Below, in pieces: positions 53,246 to 62,062 of a DNA stretch of 64,000 nt (positions are counted from its first letter, which is position 1; each line of letters opens with the position of its first letter). A program made the position numbers and the translations under genes. This DNA comes from Pseudomonas putida (GTDB lineage Bacteria > Pseudomonadota > Gammaproteobacteria > Pseudomonadales > Pseudomonadaceae). The stretch is from contig NZ_CP039371.1 in the NCBI RefSeq assembly GCF_005080685.1, positions 2,604,001 through 2,668,000 on the forward strand, written 5' to 3'. The notes beneath the pieces are model-generated. The model was not told the origin of the DNA. It did no database searches and was given only the letters and a program-made list of their open reading frames with translations.

Positions 53246-54144
53246 GCGCGATTCTCCTGGATGGCACGTACCACGGTATCCAGGTTGCGCTTCATCTCGA
53301 CCTCGTACTTGTCCTTGGTGTATTCGCCATAGGAAATGTGCGTCAGCGGATACAGGCGCACGCCCGATTCGCGCTGGATGGTTTCGACGTAGGCAGAAGG
53401 AAAGTCCATTTCCGAGAAGATCACTTTCACGTCCAGCGCCTTGAGCTGGTCGATGGTTTTCTTTAACTGCGCGGGGCTTGGCTCGATGCCATGGGCCGGT
53501 TCCACCACCGCCGTGACCTCCAGGCCGAAATCGCGTACCAGATAGTCGTAGGCGGCGTGGATGGTCGCCACGCGGAAGTTGGCACCCGGCGCCTCGGTCA
53601 CCTTGGCCAGGGCCTCGGCACGCAGGGCGCGCAGCCGCTTGGCGTAGGCGCGGGCGTTCTGCGTGTAGAACTTGGCGTTTTCGGGGTCGAGCTTGCCCAG
53701 TTCGCGGGCGATGTTGTTGACCTGGGCGATGGTGGTGCTGATCGACAGGAAGGTGTGCGGGTTGACGACCTTGCCGGCGCCGCGGGCGGCAATGCCGGTG
53801 GCCGCCAGCAACGGCACGTTCTGGTTGGCCTCGATGGTCTTGATATCGGGTTTTTCGCTGGCGGCGATCATGCGGTCGGCGAAGTCGTCGTGACCTACGC
53901 CGTTGAGCACCACCACGTCGAGGGTGCCAATGCGCTTGATGTCCTCGGCGCGCGGCTCGTAGGCGTGGGGGTTGAAGCCAGCCGGGATCAGCGGCACCAC
54001 TTCGGCCTTGTCGCCGACGATGTTGCTCACGTAGCTGTAATAGGGGTGCAGGGTGATGCCGATGCGCAGGGGCTTGCCGTTGTCGGCCATGGCCAGCGCG
54101 GGCAGGGCGCAGGCCAGAAGCAGGGCGAGGGCGGTGCGGAACAT
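53242..54144 (-). CDS. fpvC: Periplasmic iron-binding protein FpvC
   Basis: A 300-residue ZnuA/PsaA-type binding protein, signal peptide ending AMA (about 19). Metal ligands are visible in LHPYYSYVSNIVGD, GFNPHAYEP, VVNPHTFLS and VATIHAAYDY (His) with SEMDFPSAY late in the protein. In P. aeruginosa FpvC chelates the iron released from pyoverdine. The ATG at 54144 gives the proper signal peptide. It follows fpvK by 17 bases. Confidence 0.9.
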   Translation of the reverse strand: MFRTALALLLACALPALAMADNGKPLRIGITLHPYYSYVSNIVGDKAEVVPLIPAGFNPHAYEPRAEDIKRIGTLDVVVLNGVGHDDFADRMIAASEKPDIKTIEANQNVPLLAATGIAARGAGKVVNPHTFLSISTTIAQVNNIARELGKLDPENAKFYTQNARAYAKRLRALRAEALAKVTEAPGANFRVATIHAAYDYLVRDFGLEVTAVVEPAHGIEPSPAQLKKTIDQLKALDVKVIFSEMDFPSAYVETIQRESGVRLYPLTHISYGEYTKDKYEVEMKRNLDTVVRAIQENRA

Positions 54145-54161
54145 GGAAGGAGTCCTTGGGT

Positions 54162-54746
54162 TCAATGACGGTGTTCGCGGGTGACCCCGGCGTCGTAATG
54201 GCTGACCACCTGGCGCCAGCCGGTGGCGATCAGGGCTTCGGCGTCCAGGCTGGCGGGAATGGCCACGGCGCTGTCGCGGCGCAGCCACACGTCGGCCTGG
54301 CCGTCAGGCGCTGTGGGTAGAAGCAGCAGGAAGCTGCCGGCGACATCGCTGTCCTGGCTGCTGCCGAGGTACGCGCCCGCCTGCAACCATTGCCATCGAT
54401 GGGCGCCACGGCTCTGGCTGCCGGCGTCATCGACGAATGGCGGCAAGCCTTCTTCGGCCAGCGCTGCCACCTCGGGGACGGTGTCGTTCTCCTCACGCAG
54501 CAGTTGGATCTCGTCGAAGGCCACCCGCAGGTCGGTATAGATGCCCTGTTCGGCGGCAGTCAGGTCGCGGCGCGCATCGATCTGGTGACTGGCAATGGCC
54601 TGTTCATCCTCGCGTTCGCCACGCAGCAGCACCACGCTGGCAGCCAGGGCGACGATCAGCAGGCTGATCAGCAGCACGTAGAGCGTTTCGTGCCCGGCGC
54701 CGGCCGGGCGTACTACCTGTGTACGGCTCGGATTGGCGCTACTCAT
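54162..54746 (-). CDS. fpvK: Inner-membrane protein FpvK
   Basis: A 194-residue protein with one N-terminal transmembrane helix (residues ~22-42, LYVLLISLLIVALAASVVLL) and a periplasmic alpha-beta domain. It is the DUF6162-like protein placed fourth in the fpvGHJK order; in P. aeruginosa these four form the reductase complex that frees iron from pyoverdine. ATGA overlap with fpvJ. Confidence 0.83.
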   Translation of the reverse strand: MSSANPSRTQVVRPAGAGHETLYVLLISLLIVALAASVVLLRGEREDEQAIASHQIDARRDLTAAEQGIYTDLRVAFDEIQLLREENDTVPEVAALAEEGLPPFVDDAGSQSRGAHRWQWLQAGAYLGSSQDSDVAGSFLLLLPTAPDGQADVWLRRDSAVAIPASLDAEALIATGWRQVVSHYDAGVTREHRH

Positions 54747-55063
54747 GGTTGGGCGATATCGGCATGGTCGACTTCCACCACATGGCCAGGGCCTGCGTCG
54801 AACAGCACATAGAACTCGCCATCGGGGCGCTTGAAGGTCAGCGTCGAATCATCGCCGAGCTTGCCGCCGACCAGCACTTGTTCGTCGTAGCCGATCACGT
54901 CCAGGGTCACGCCGGGGGCGCCGCTGCCGTCGGAAAAACCGCCGGTGCACTTGACCTGGTCGCCAGCGACCTCCTGGCATTCGCACATCGGGTTGTGGGC
55001 CAAGGCGGGGCCTGCGGTCAATGCCAGCAGGGGCAGGGCGAGCCTGCGTATCAGGTGCTTCAT
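54743..55063 (-). CDS. fpvJ: Small periplasmic protein FpvJ
   Basis: A 106-residue protein with a signal peptide ending ALA (about 22), then HNPMCECQEV with paired cysteines and GVTLDVIGYDEQVLVGGKL. Position between fpvH and fpvK identifies it as FpvJ, which helps the FpvG reductase in vivo. ATGA overlaps on both sides. Confidence 0.83.
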   Translation of the reverse strand: MKHLIRRLALPLLALTAGPALAHNPMCECQEVAGDQVKCTGGFSDGSGAPGVTLDVIGYDEQVLVGGKLGDDSTLTFKRPDGEFYVLFDAGPGHVVEVDHADIAQP

Positions 55064-55598
55064 TTCTTGCCTCCTTGTTGCTCGAGCCAGGCCGCGGTGG
55101 CCGGCGATGCCTGGGCCAGGGCGACGGCGCCCTGGTGCATGCTGCCGTCCCAGCCTTCGATGGTGATCCAGATCTGTGCGTCCGGGCGGGTGCGCGGCGG
55201 CACTGGCAGGTTGGTGATCATGCGGTAGGGGGCACCGAAGAAGATGGTGCCCGCAGCGCGAAGGCTGCGTGGCTTGCCGATGCGCAGATAAACCGCCTTG
55301 ACCTCGCCGATGCAGCTCTTGCACAAGGCCGCATTGAAACTCTTGAAGTAGCCGGCCGGGCCGTCGGCACGAGGCGCTTCGGCACGTAGCTCGGCGAGGT
55401 CGACGGTATAGGGCCGACCTGGATGCCGCTCTGGATATTTGCGCCAAGGCCTGCGTCGCCGCGGAACAACTTGGCGTCGGCGAAGTATTTGGGCATGAAG
55501 CCCAGGGGGATGAGGATCAGCAGGATGTTCAGGTGGAAGCGCCACTTCAGCCAGAATTGCTTCAAGGCGCTTGGCGGCAAGGCGTGTGCGTGGCTCAT
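55060..55598 (-). pseudogene. fpvH: FpvH, frameshifted
   Basis: From ATG 55598 (ATGA overlap with fpvG) the frame encodes HAHALPPSALKQFWLKWRF, one transmembrane helix and GANIQSGIQVGP, then leaves the conserved sequence at about 55411. The other frame continues YTVDLAELRAEAP, ALCKSCIGEVKAVYLRIG, and IWITIEGWDGSMHQGAV to a stop at 55060 that overlaps fpvJ (ATGA). Adding one C to the CCC run (GGG at 55411-55413) gives a clean 179-residue protein. Everything else about the operon looks intact, so a sequence error is as likely as a true mutation. Confidence 0.85.
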
Positions 55599-56794
55599 GG
55601 TTGGACCTCCAGCGGGTTGTCGGCGCTCACCTGACGTATCCGGCTACCACGCTCGCTGCGTTTGAGGGCGGCTGCAGTGGCTTGGGCGGTACGCTTGGTC
55701 CAGATCAGCAGACCGCTGAATACCATCAGGGTGAGCACCAGGCCGAAGAAGAACCAGATCAACTTGATCGGCAGGCCGCCAAAGTCTCCGGTGTGCAGCG
55801 GGCGCATGGACTCGGTGACGAACTCCAGGGATGAGCGGTCGCTGATCACGAACTGGCTGTCGACCTCGCGGGTGTAAGGGTTGACGGCTGCGCTCTGGAA
55901 CATCAATGGGTACCAGCCGCGCCCGCCCATGTCGATGTGGCTGTAGGCGGTAGCGGGCATCGAGATGAAGGTGATCTCGAGCCCCGGAATCGCCAGGCCG
56001 GCGATGCGTGCTGCCTCGTCCAGGTCGATGCGCGGTGCCGGGCTGCCATCTTCGCTTTGCGGCACGTCCTCGCGGGCGATCACCGGCACGATCGGCCGGC
56101 TGGAGATGGTGATGTGGTTGTCGGCCAGGATCGCCTGGATCAGGAACCAGGTTCCGGTGATGGAAATGACCGCGATGAACCAGATCGACCAGACCCCGGC
56201 CAGGCGATGCAGGTCACCCCAGAAAATCCGCGAGCCATGGCCGGTACGCACCGGCTTGAAGAACCCCCTCCAGAACTTCTTGTAGACCACCAGCCCGGTC
56301 ACCAGCGAGGCCAGCATCGGCAGGCCCAGCAGCGACACCAGGTACCAGCCCCAGCTGAAACCGTTGGTGAAGGGCACCAGCCACCAGCCGTGCAGGGCGC
56401 GGGTGAAGCCTTCGAAGTTGAAGTCGGGTTGCTTGCCCTGGATCGCCCCGGTGTAGGGGTTGACGTAGAGCGTCGGGCTGGTGCCGTCGGGGAAGGTGAC
56501 CGAGGCATTGATCGCGAAGTGCGAGCCATCGGGTTGGCTCAGCGAACGTACGACCATATCGGGTTCGGCCTTGTGCAAGGCATCGATTACCTGCTGGAAG
56601 CTCAGGCGTTCGGCGTCGCCGTCGGGCTTGCTGGCACGCACGTCGGGGTTGGCCAGCCAGACGATTTCCTGGCTGACCACGGCGAGCATGCCGGTGAAAC
56701 AGACGATCAGCACGAAGAACCAGATGGGCAGTGCCAGCCAGCTGTGGACCAGGAACCACAGCTTGGACTTGGATTTTTTCGGTGATTGGGCCAT
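55595..56794 (-). CDS. fpvG: PepSY-family ferripyoverdine reductase FpvG
   Basis: A 399-residue inner-membrane protein with four transmembrane helices: near residues 14-36, 160-185, 207-230 and 350-375. PepSY-type elements include FHAL-like LHKAEPDMVVRSLSQPDGS, YVNPYTGAIQG, FWGDLHRLAGVWSIWF and MRPLHTGDFGG; His residues in the helices likely bind haem. In P. aeruginosa FpvG reduces Fe(III)-pyoverdine so that iron is released in the periplasm. First gene of fpvGHJKCDEF; the ATG at 56794 avoids an unconserved upstream extension. A Fur-like site lies ~75 bases upstream. Confidence 0.9.
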   Translation of the reverse strand: MAQSPKKSKSKLWFLVHSWLALPIWFFVLIVCFTGMLAVVSQEIVWLANPDVRASKPDGDAERLSFQQVIDALHKAEPDMVVRSLSQPDGSHFAINASVTFPDGTSPTLYVNPYTGAIQGKQPDFNFEGFTRALHGWWLVPFTNGFSWGWYLVSLLGLPMLASLVTGLVVYKKFWRGFFKPVRTGHGSRIFWGDLHRLAGVWSIWFIAVISITGTWFLIQAILADNHITISSRPIVPVIAREDVPQSEDGSPAPRIDLDEAARIAGLAIPGLEITFISMPATAYSHIDMGGRGWYPLMFQSAAVNPYTREVDSQFVISDRSSLEFVTESMRPLHTGDFGGLPIKLIWFFFGLVLTLMVFSGLLIWTKRTAQATAAALKRSERGSRIRQVSADNPLEVQP

Positions 56795-56865
56795 GGGGTC
56801 ATTCTTCTGAAAATGAGTGGTCGAGACTAAGCCAGTCGAGACTAAGCCCAACCATGAGGGCTGCA

Positions 56866-56896
56866 TTGATAAAGACGAATGAGAATGGAAATCCTG
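56866..56896 (-). promoter_or_regulatory. Possible Fur site upstream of fpvG
   Basis: TTGATAAAGACGAATGAGAA followed by TGGAAATC contains AATGAGAAT, a good half-match to Pseudomonas Fur boxes. No TAAAT-N16-CGT box was found here. Confidence 0.4.
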
Positions 56897-56987
56897 CTGG
56901 TTTATATGCAAGCAAATGTTTCAGAAAGCACAAGCCGACAGGCGCACATCAGGCGCCATGCCGGCTTGGAAGAGGCGGGGGTGTTTG

Positions 56988-58322
56988 TCAGGCGTGGGTC
57001 AAGGCGACAGCCGGTTGGCTACGGTCCTGCTGGCGGGCGAGGTCACGGTAAAGCGCCTGGGTGATTTCCGCAGCGCGCGAGGGCAGTACCGACAGCAAGG
57101 TGTCGCTGAGGCCGTGGCTGTTCTCGCAGAAGCCCTGCAGGTAAACCGAGGCTTGCAAGTCATCGCTGGCCAGCACCCGATAGTTGCGGTCGACGCTGAA
57201 GTCCTCGAGGTAACCCGCCAGCGGTGCCAGCAGGTCGCGATGCGAGCGGCGTTCGTAGCCCGTGGCGAGGATCACGGCATCGTAGCGGTGGGTCTGCTGC
57301 TGCCCGGTGGCCAGGTCGCGCAAGGTCAGTTCGATGCCATCGCGGGTGGCGACCACGGCTTCCACCTGGCGGCGGCACAGTACGTTGTGGCGGAACTGGT
57401 GCGCCACCTTCTGCCGATAGAGGATGCCGTAGATGCGTTCGATCAGGTCGAGGTCGACCACCGAGTAGTTGGTGTTGTGGTATTCGCCCAGCAGCTTGCT
57501 ACGTTGGTCGGCCGGCTCGTTGTAGACCAGGTCGGTGTAGTCGGGGGAGAAGATCTCGTTGACGAACGGGCTGTCGTCGGCCGGTTTCAGCGCCGAACCG
57601 CGCAGCACCATGTCGACTTTCACCGATGGATAGCTGTCGTTGAGATCGATGAACGCCTCGGCGGCGCTCTGGCCTGAGCCGATCACTGCGATGCGCATCG
57701 GCTTGCCCTCGGTGCAGGGCAGTTTTTTCAGGCTGCTGAGGTACTGGGAGTGGTGGAAGACCCGGGGATCGTCCTTGAATGCACCGAATTTTTCGGGGAT
57801 TTTTGGCGTGCCGCCGCTGCCCACCACGACCGAACGGGTGCGTCGGCTGTATTCGCGGCCCTGCTGGTCGCGCGAGACCAGCCGCAGGTGTTCGATGCGC
57901 CCGTTGTGCAGTTCCGGTTCGATGCGCAGCACCTCTTCGCCATACACCGCCTGGTTGGCGAAGTGTTCGGCGGCCCAGCGCAGGTAATCGTTGTATTCCA
58001 GGCGGCAGGGATAGAAAGTGCCGAGGTTGATGAAGTCGGCCAGGCGTTGTTTCTGGTGTAAATAGTTGACGAAGCTGTAGGGGCTGGTGGGGTTGCGCAA
58101 GGAGACCAGGTCCTTGAGGAAGGAGATCTGCAACTCGCTCTGGGTGGCCAGGGTTTCGCCGTGCCAGCGGTACTCTTTCTGTTTGTCGATGAACAGTGCG
58201 TCGAGTGCATGGCCGTGGTTCTGGGCGTGTTCTTCCAGGGCGATGGCCAAGGCTAGATTGGAAGGGCCGAAGCCCACGCCGATCAGGTCTTTGATAGTTT
58301 CCGTGTTTGAAGGCTGGCTCAT
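56988..58322 (-). CDS. pvdA: L-ornithine N5-monooxygenase PvdA
   Basis: A 444-residue flavoenzyme, one residue longer than P. aeruginosa PvdA. FAD binding is GVGFGPSNLALA near residues 16-27, NADPH binding is IAVIGSGQSAAEAF near 215, and the ATGYERR motif and LQGFCENSHGLSDTLLS lie late. It hydroxylates ornithine for the hydroxamate of pyoverdine. A perfect PvdS box lies 74 bases upstream. The ATG at 58322 places the FAD motif normally. Confidence 0.95.
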   Translation of the reverse strand: MSQPSNTETIKDLIGVGFGPSNLALAIALEEHAQNHGHALDALFIDKQKEYRWHGETLATQSELQISFLKDLVSLRNPTSPYSFVNYLHQKQRLADFINLGTFYPCRLEYNDYLRWAAEHFANQAVYGEEVLRIEPELHNGRIEHLRLVSRDQQGREYSRRTRSVVVGSGGTPKIPEKFGAFKDDPRVFHHSQYLSSLKKLPCTEGKPMRIAVIGSGQSAAEAFIDLNDSYPSVKVDMVLRGSALKPADDSPFVNEIFSPDYTDLVYNEPADQRSKLLGEYHNTNYSVVDLDLIERIYGILYRQKVAHQFRHNVLCRRQVEAVVATRDGIELTLRDLATGQQQTHRYDAVILATGYERRSHRDLLAPLAGYLEDFSVDRNYRVLASDDLQASVYLQGFCENSHGLSDTLLSVLPSRAAEITQALYRDLARQQDRSQPAVALTHA

Positions 58323-58395
58323 GGCTGCGATTCCATAATGGTCGAATGAGGACGCCCGCCGGGGCTCCGGCTCCTGCGCAAGTACATTTTTTGTA

Positions 58396-58419
58396 ACGAG
58401 CCAGGGGACGGGGAATTTA
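58396..58419 (-). promoter_or_regulatory. PvdS iron-starvation box (pvdA)
   Basis: On the minus strand TAAAT-N16-CGT, an exact match to the consensus for PvdS/PfrI-type sigma factors, upstream of pvdA. Confidence 0.85.
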
Positions 58420-58663
58420 CCGGGGTGTTTTGCAGCTCTGAGGCGATTGGGGTTGATCAATGGCTCTTCACGGATTATTGGGGGCTGGGGTTTGGGCTTT
58501 GGGATTGGGTGGTTGATCCGAGGTGTAGCGACGCTACACACAATGGATCCGCTCACGATCTAAATGCCAAGCCCCCCGACAATCCGTGAAGAACCTAAAG
58601 AATTGTGTTCCTCGGTCGATAGAGGGGATAGGTCAAAATCCCATGGACGTGCGTCAGGTAGGT

Positions 58664-59125
58664 ATGAAGATGGTAGGAATCAGTTCGGTCACGATCCACA
58701 CGGCAGCGAGCCAGACACAGGTCGCGAGCACCGATGTGGCAGCCAGCGAGGCCACCGAAGACAGTGCTGCGGCAGGTCAAGCCAGCACCTCGACCACCAC
58801 CCAGGCTACTGGCCAGGCGCAGGGCGCGGGCGGGGCGGCAGGCAGCGGCAGTAGCAGCAGCGACAGCAGCGAGTCGTCCGCAGTCAGTGAACTCAAGGAG
58901 ATGATCAAGGAACTGCAGAAGCAATTGGCCGAGCAGCAGAAGCAACTGGCCGCGCTGCAAGCCAAGAACATGGACGAATCGGCCAAGGCCGCGGCAGTGA
59001 GCGCCAAGCAGGCCAGCATCGCCACGCTCAGTGGCCAGATCCAGGCAGCGACCGCCCAGTTGCTGCAGCTGTTGACCGAAGAGGGTGGCAGCGCCTCCGG
59101 CAGTATCGTCAGCACCCAGGCCTGA
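58664..59125 (+). CDS. FlxA-like coiled-coil protein
   Basis: A 153-residue protein. The first ~75 residues are rich in Ser, Thr, Ala and Gly and look disordered; residues ~75-105 form a regular coiled coil (ELKEMIKELQKQLAEQQKQL), then an Ala/Gln-rich helix (SGQIQAATAQLLQLL). This is the FlxA-like pattern. Function unknown; in E. coli flxA is flagellar-regulated. Starts at 58643, 58664 and 58670 are all possible; 58664 has AGGTAGGT just upstream. Confidence 0.7.
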   Translation: MKMVGISSVTIHTAASQTQVASTDVAASEATEDSAAAGQASTSTTTQATGQAQGAGGAAGSGSSSSDSSESSAVSELKEMIKELQKQLAEQQKQLAALQAKNMDESAKAAAVSAKQASIATLSGQIQAATAQLLQLLTEEGGSASGSIVSTQA

Positions 59126-59166
59126 GGGGCCGCAGCAGGCCCCCAGGCGTTCAGCGAACGGTCCGC

Positions 59167-60105
59167 TTACTCCGAAGCCAGGCGGGCCTTGTTCTGGCGG
59201 TCGGACTTGTACTGCATCGCCACTGCCGGTGCAGGCTTGGCTGCGCCGGTTTCCAGCCACTGGCGCATGCGGCTGGCATCGGCGAAGTGGGTGTACTTGC
59301 CGTAGGCGTCGAGGATCACCATGGCCACCGGGCGGTTGTCCATCCTGGTCAGCAGAACCAGGCAGTGGCCCGCTTCATTGGTGAAGCCGGTCTTGGTCAG
59401 CTTGATGTCCCAGTTGCTCTTGTTCACCAGATGGTCGGTGTTACGGAAGCCCAGGGTGTAGTTGGGCTTGCGGAAGGCTACGGTCTTTTCTCGGGTGGTC
59501 GACAGCTCGCTGAGCATCGGGTACTTGCGCGAAGCCATCAGCAGCTTGGCGAGGTCACGGGCGGTGGACACGTTCTGCGTCGACAGGCCGGTAGGCTCGA
59601 CATAGCGCGTGTGCGCCATGCCCAGGGCGCGGGCCTTGGCGTTCATGGCCTTGATGAACGCCGGATAGCCGCCGGGGTAGTGGTTGGCCAAGGTGTTGGC
59701 AGCGCGGTTCTCCGAGGACATCAGAGTAATCAGCAGGGTTTCCCGGCGGTCGAGCTGGCTGCCAAGTCGTACCCGCGAATACACGCCTTTCATTTCCGGG
59801 TTGCCGGCGATGGTCATGGTCAGCATTTCGTCCATGGGCTGCTTGGCGTCCAGCACCACCATCGCCGTCATCAGCTTGGTCACCGAGGCAATGGGCACCA
59901 CGCGGTCGGCGTGGCTCGAATACAGTTCCTGGTTGGTGTTCAGGTCGATCAGCAGGGCGCTGCCGGAAGCCAGGTGCAGCTTGGAAGGGTCGGTCTTCAC
60001 CTGGGATGGGGGTTGTGCAGCAGCGGTCGACGGAAGGGTCGCGGTACCTGTGAGCAACAGCAGCAGGCTGAGGATGGACAGGGATGTTTTCACGTTGAGG
60101 CTCAC
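59167..60105 (-). CDS. pbpG: D-alanyl-D-alanine endopeptidase PbpG (PBP7)
   Basis: A 312-residue exported penicillin-binding protein, signal peptide ending AAA (about 30). Active-site motifs: S74-V-T-K77, S131-E-N133 and K238-T-G240. It cleaves D-Ala-meso-DAP crosslinks in peptidoglycan. Size and motif spacing match low-molecular-mass class C PBP7. It is convergent with the FlxA-like gene. Confidence 0.92.
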   Translation of the reverse strand: MSLNVKTSLSILSLLLLLTGTATLPSTAAAQPPSQVKTDPSKLHLASGSALLIDLNTNQELYSSHADRVVPIASVTKLMTAMVVLDAKQPMDEMLTMTIAGNPEMKGVYSRVRLGSQLDRRETLLITLMSSENRAANTLANHYPGGYPAFIKAMNAKARALGMAHTRYVEPTGLSTQNVSTARDLAKLLMASRKYPMLSELSTTREKTVAFRKPNYTLGFRNTDHLVNKSNWDIKLTKTGFTNEAGHCLVLLTRMDNRPVAMVILDAYGKYTHFADASRMRQWLETGAAKPAPAVAMQYKSDRQNKARLASE

Positions 60106-60276
60106 TAAAAGTTGGTATGTCGTTGGCTGTGCAAGGGTTTTCCCCCTCGAAACCGTTGCATTCTGGAGTATGGCTCAAGCGCTGTCGATTGCTCGTTGTG
60201 TGCAGCTCTGGATATGAAAAAACCTTCATGCTGGAACGGTTTTGCGGCTTCCGTTCGTCGGTCGGCGGCCAAAGCA

Positions 60277-60298
60277 AAGCCCGCCGAGGGGCGGGCTT
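60277..60298 (-). terminator. Rho-independent terminator
   Basis: AAGCCCGCC / GGCGGGCTT hairpin with a four-base loop, followed on the minus strand by TTTGCTTT, 25 bases beyond the Pro/Tyr-rich protein gene. Confidence 0.8.
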
Positions 60299-60323
60299 CG
60301 TGGTGATGGCTCTGGCTCGGGGC

Positions 60324-60659
60324 TTACCAGCGCGGCGGGCCGTAGTACACCGGTGGTGGGCCGTAGTAGCGGTAACCCGGAGGCGGCGGTGCCGGCGCAT
60401 AGACCGGCTGGTAGTAGACCGGCGGCGGGGGTGCCTGCACATACACGGGCGCCGGTGGATAATAGACGGGCTGGGGTTGCACGTAGACGGTGCGGTCACG
60501 CCCGCCATACACCGCCGCGCCCACCACTGCCCCGACCACGGCCGCGCCGAGTACGGGGCCGGCACCATACCAACCACCGCCGCCGCCATGGGCGGACGCT
60601 TGCCCGCTGACGGCCAGGGCGCCGACCAGCAGGGCGATTCCGGGGATAAGACGGTTCAT
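60324..60659 (-). CDS. Small exported Pro/Tyr/Gly-rich protein
   Basis: A 111-residue protein. A signal peptide (MNRLIPGIALLVGALAVSGQ, cleavage after ASA) is followed by a Gly-rich glycine-zipper-like helix (LGAAVVGAVVGAAVYGG) and then a long tail of Tyr-Pro-Pro repeats (PVYYPPAPVYVQAPPPPVYY). Such envelope proteins are common in pseudomonads; function unknown. The ATG at 60659 has GAGGA upstream. Confidence 0.75.
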   Translation of the reverse strand: MNRLIPGIALLVGALAVSGQASAHGGGGGWYGAGPVLGAAVVGAVVGAAVYGGRDRTVYVQPQPVYYPPAPVYVQAPPPPVYYQPVYAPAPPPPGYRYYGPPPVYYGPPRW

Positions 60660-60818
60660 GGAAAGTCCTCGCAAATGACCCCGCGTTTGGGGTCCTAATA
60701 CTATGACTGCGTGGACTGTCAGTGGAGCACAGGGGAAGGGTAAAGGTTGTGTAAGGACGACCAGCGGCGACCTCTGGTACGCTGCACAAACGTTTCAGTA
60801 GCGACGAAGGAGCAGGTC

Positions 60819-61640
60819 ATGGCGACAACCCCAAGCAGAGACACCGTGCTGTGCATTTCCCTGGCGGGTCGGCCCGGTACGTTTGGCGTGCGCTTTCATA
60901 ACCACCTCTACCAACAGTTGGGCCTGGATTACTACTACAAGGCGATGACGACCCAGGACCTGCCAGCGGCGGTGGCGGGTATTCGCGCATTGGGTATCCG
61001 TGGCTGTGGGGTGTCGATGCCCTACAAGGAAGCCTGCATGGCGCTGGTCGACGAGATCGATCCCTCGGCGGCGGCCATCGACTCGGTCAACACCCTGGTC
61101 AACGACGGTGGCTGGTTGAAGGCCTACAACACCGACTACCTGGCGGTACGCCAGTTGCTGGAGCAGCATCAGGTCGATCCCGGCACTGCGTTCGCCCTGC
61201 GCGGCAGTGGCGGCATGGCCAAGGCCGTGGCCAGTGCGTTTCGCGATGCAGGTTTTGCCGAGGGCGTTGTCGTTGCGCGCAACGAGCAGGCAGGGCGTCA
61301 GCTGGCTGATATGTGCGGTTACCGTTGGGTCGCCGAGCTGGGGGATCTGTGTCCACCGATGCTGGTCAATGTCACGCCGATCGGCATGGCAGGAGGGCCG
61401 GAGGCCGATCATCTGGCGTTTTCAGAAAACGCCATCGATGCTGCCGAGCGCGTCTTCGACGTGGTGGCGATGCCGGCGCGCACACCGCTGATCCGTCGTG
61501 CCGAGTCGCAAGGCAAGCCGGTGATCACCGGACTGGACGTGATCGCCTTGCAGGCGCTGGAGCAATTCGTGTTGTACACCGGGGTGCGACCGACGCGGGC
61601 ACAGGTGGATGCTGCGGTGGCGTATGCGCGGGGCGACTAG
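60819..61640 (+). CDS. Shikimate 5-dehydrogenase-like protein
   Basis: A 273-residue AroE-fold protein. The shikimate-binding Lys is in GVSMPYKEACMAL and the partner Asp in AYNTDYLAV; the cofactor loop is ALRGSGGMAKAVASAF and the NVTPIGMAGG block is conserved. The substrate pocket start (CISLAGRPGTFGVRFHN) differs from AroE (usually GNPI-x-HS-x-S-P), which suggests a paralogue such as the SdhL/HI0607 type with an undefined substrate. GAAGGAG precedes the ATG. Confidence 0.83.
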   Translation: MATTPSRDTVLCISLAGRPGTFGVRFHNHLYQQLGLDYYYKAMTTQDLPAAVAGIRALGIRGCGVSMPYKEACMALVDEIDPSAAAIDSVNTLVNDGGWLKAYNTDYLAVRQLLEQHQVDPGTAFALRGSGGMAKAVASAFRDAGFAEGVVVARNEQAGRQLADMCGYRWVAELGDLCPPMLVNVTPIGMAGGPEADHLAFSENAIDAAERVFDVVAMPARTPLIRRAESQGKPVITGLDVIALQALEQFVLYTGVRPTRAQVDAAVAYARGD

Positions 61641-61656
61641 ACATTGGTAGCGGCCC

Positions 61657-61712
61657 TATCGCCGGCAAGTCGGCTCCTACAGGATGCGTAGGGGCCGGCT
61701 TGCCGGCGATAA
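61657..61712. terminator. Inverted repeat / REP-like terminator
   Basis: TATCGCCGGCAAGTCGGCTC... and ...GGGGCCGGCTTGCCGGCGATA form an imperfect long stem between convergent genes. Confidence 0.6.
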
Positions 61713-61724
61713 GTGCCACTTAAT

Positions 61725-61967
61725 TCAGAAAGCCTTGTGCCCTTTGTCCAACTGCTCGTCGACCAGCGCCCGACCGTGGGCCAGGGACACATGCTGGGCA
61801 TTATCCAGGTCGGAGAAGAACTTCATCGGCATCGAGATGCGCTTGCTGGTATGCCCTTCGGGGTCGGTGATCATGCAGCCGGCGGCATAGGGCAGGGGGG
61901 AGTCAGGATGGGGCATCACACTGGCGGTGATGGTGTGGTCGCGGTATTCACAGTGAAGAGTTTGCAT
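61725..61967 (-). CDS. Small conserved hypothetical protein
   Basis: An 80-residue acidic protein starting MQTLHCEYRDHTITASVMPH, with SKRISMPMKFFSDLDNAQ and ending LDKGHKAF. I do not recognise a family. Strand-rich N-terminus and helical C-terminus; no membrane segment. A GTAAGGACG ribosome-binding site lies just upstream, supporting it as a real gene. Confidence 0.6.
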   Translation of the reverse strand: MQTLHCEYRDHTITASVMPHPDSPLPYAAGCMITDPEGHTSKRISMPMKFFSDLDNAQHVSLAHGRALVDEQLDKGHKAF

Positions 61968-62062
61968 CGTCCTTACCTCGCTGTGGTGTGAAAGCTGTTA
62001 CTTCCATATACCACAGCGGGGGGCCGGGAGTTCCCGGCCCGACGAATGCGACAGGCTTGCGG

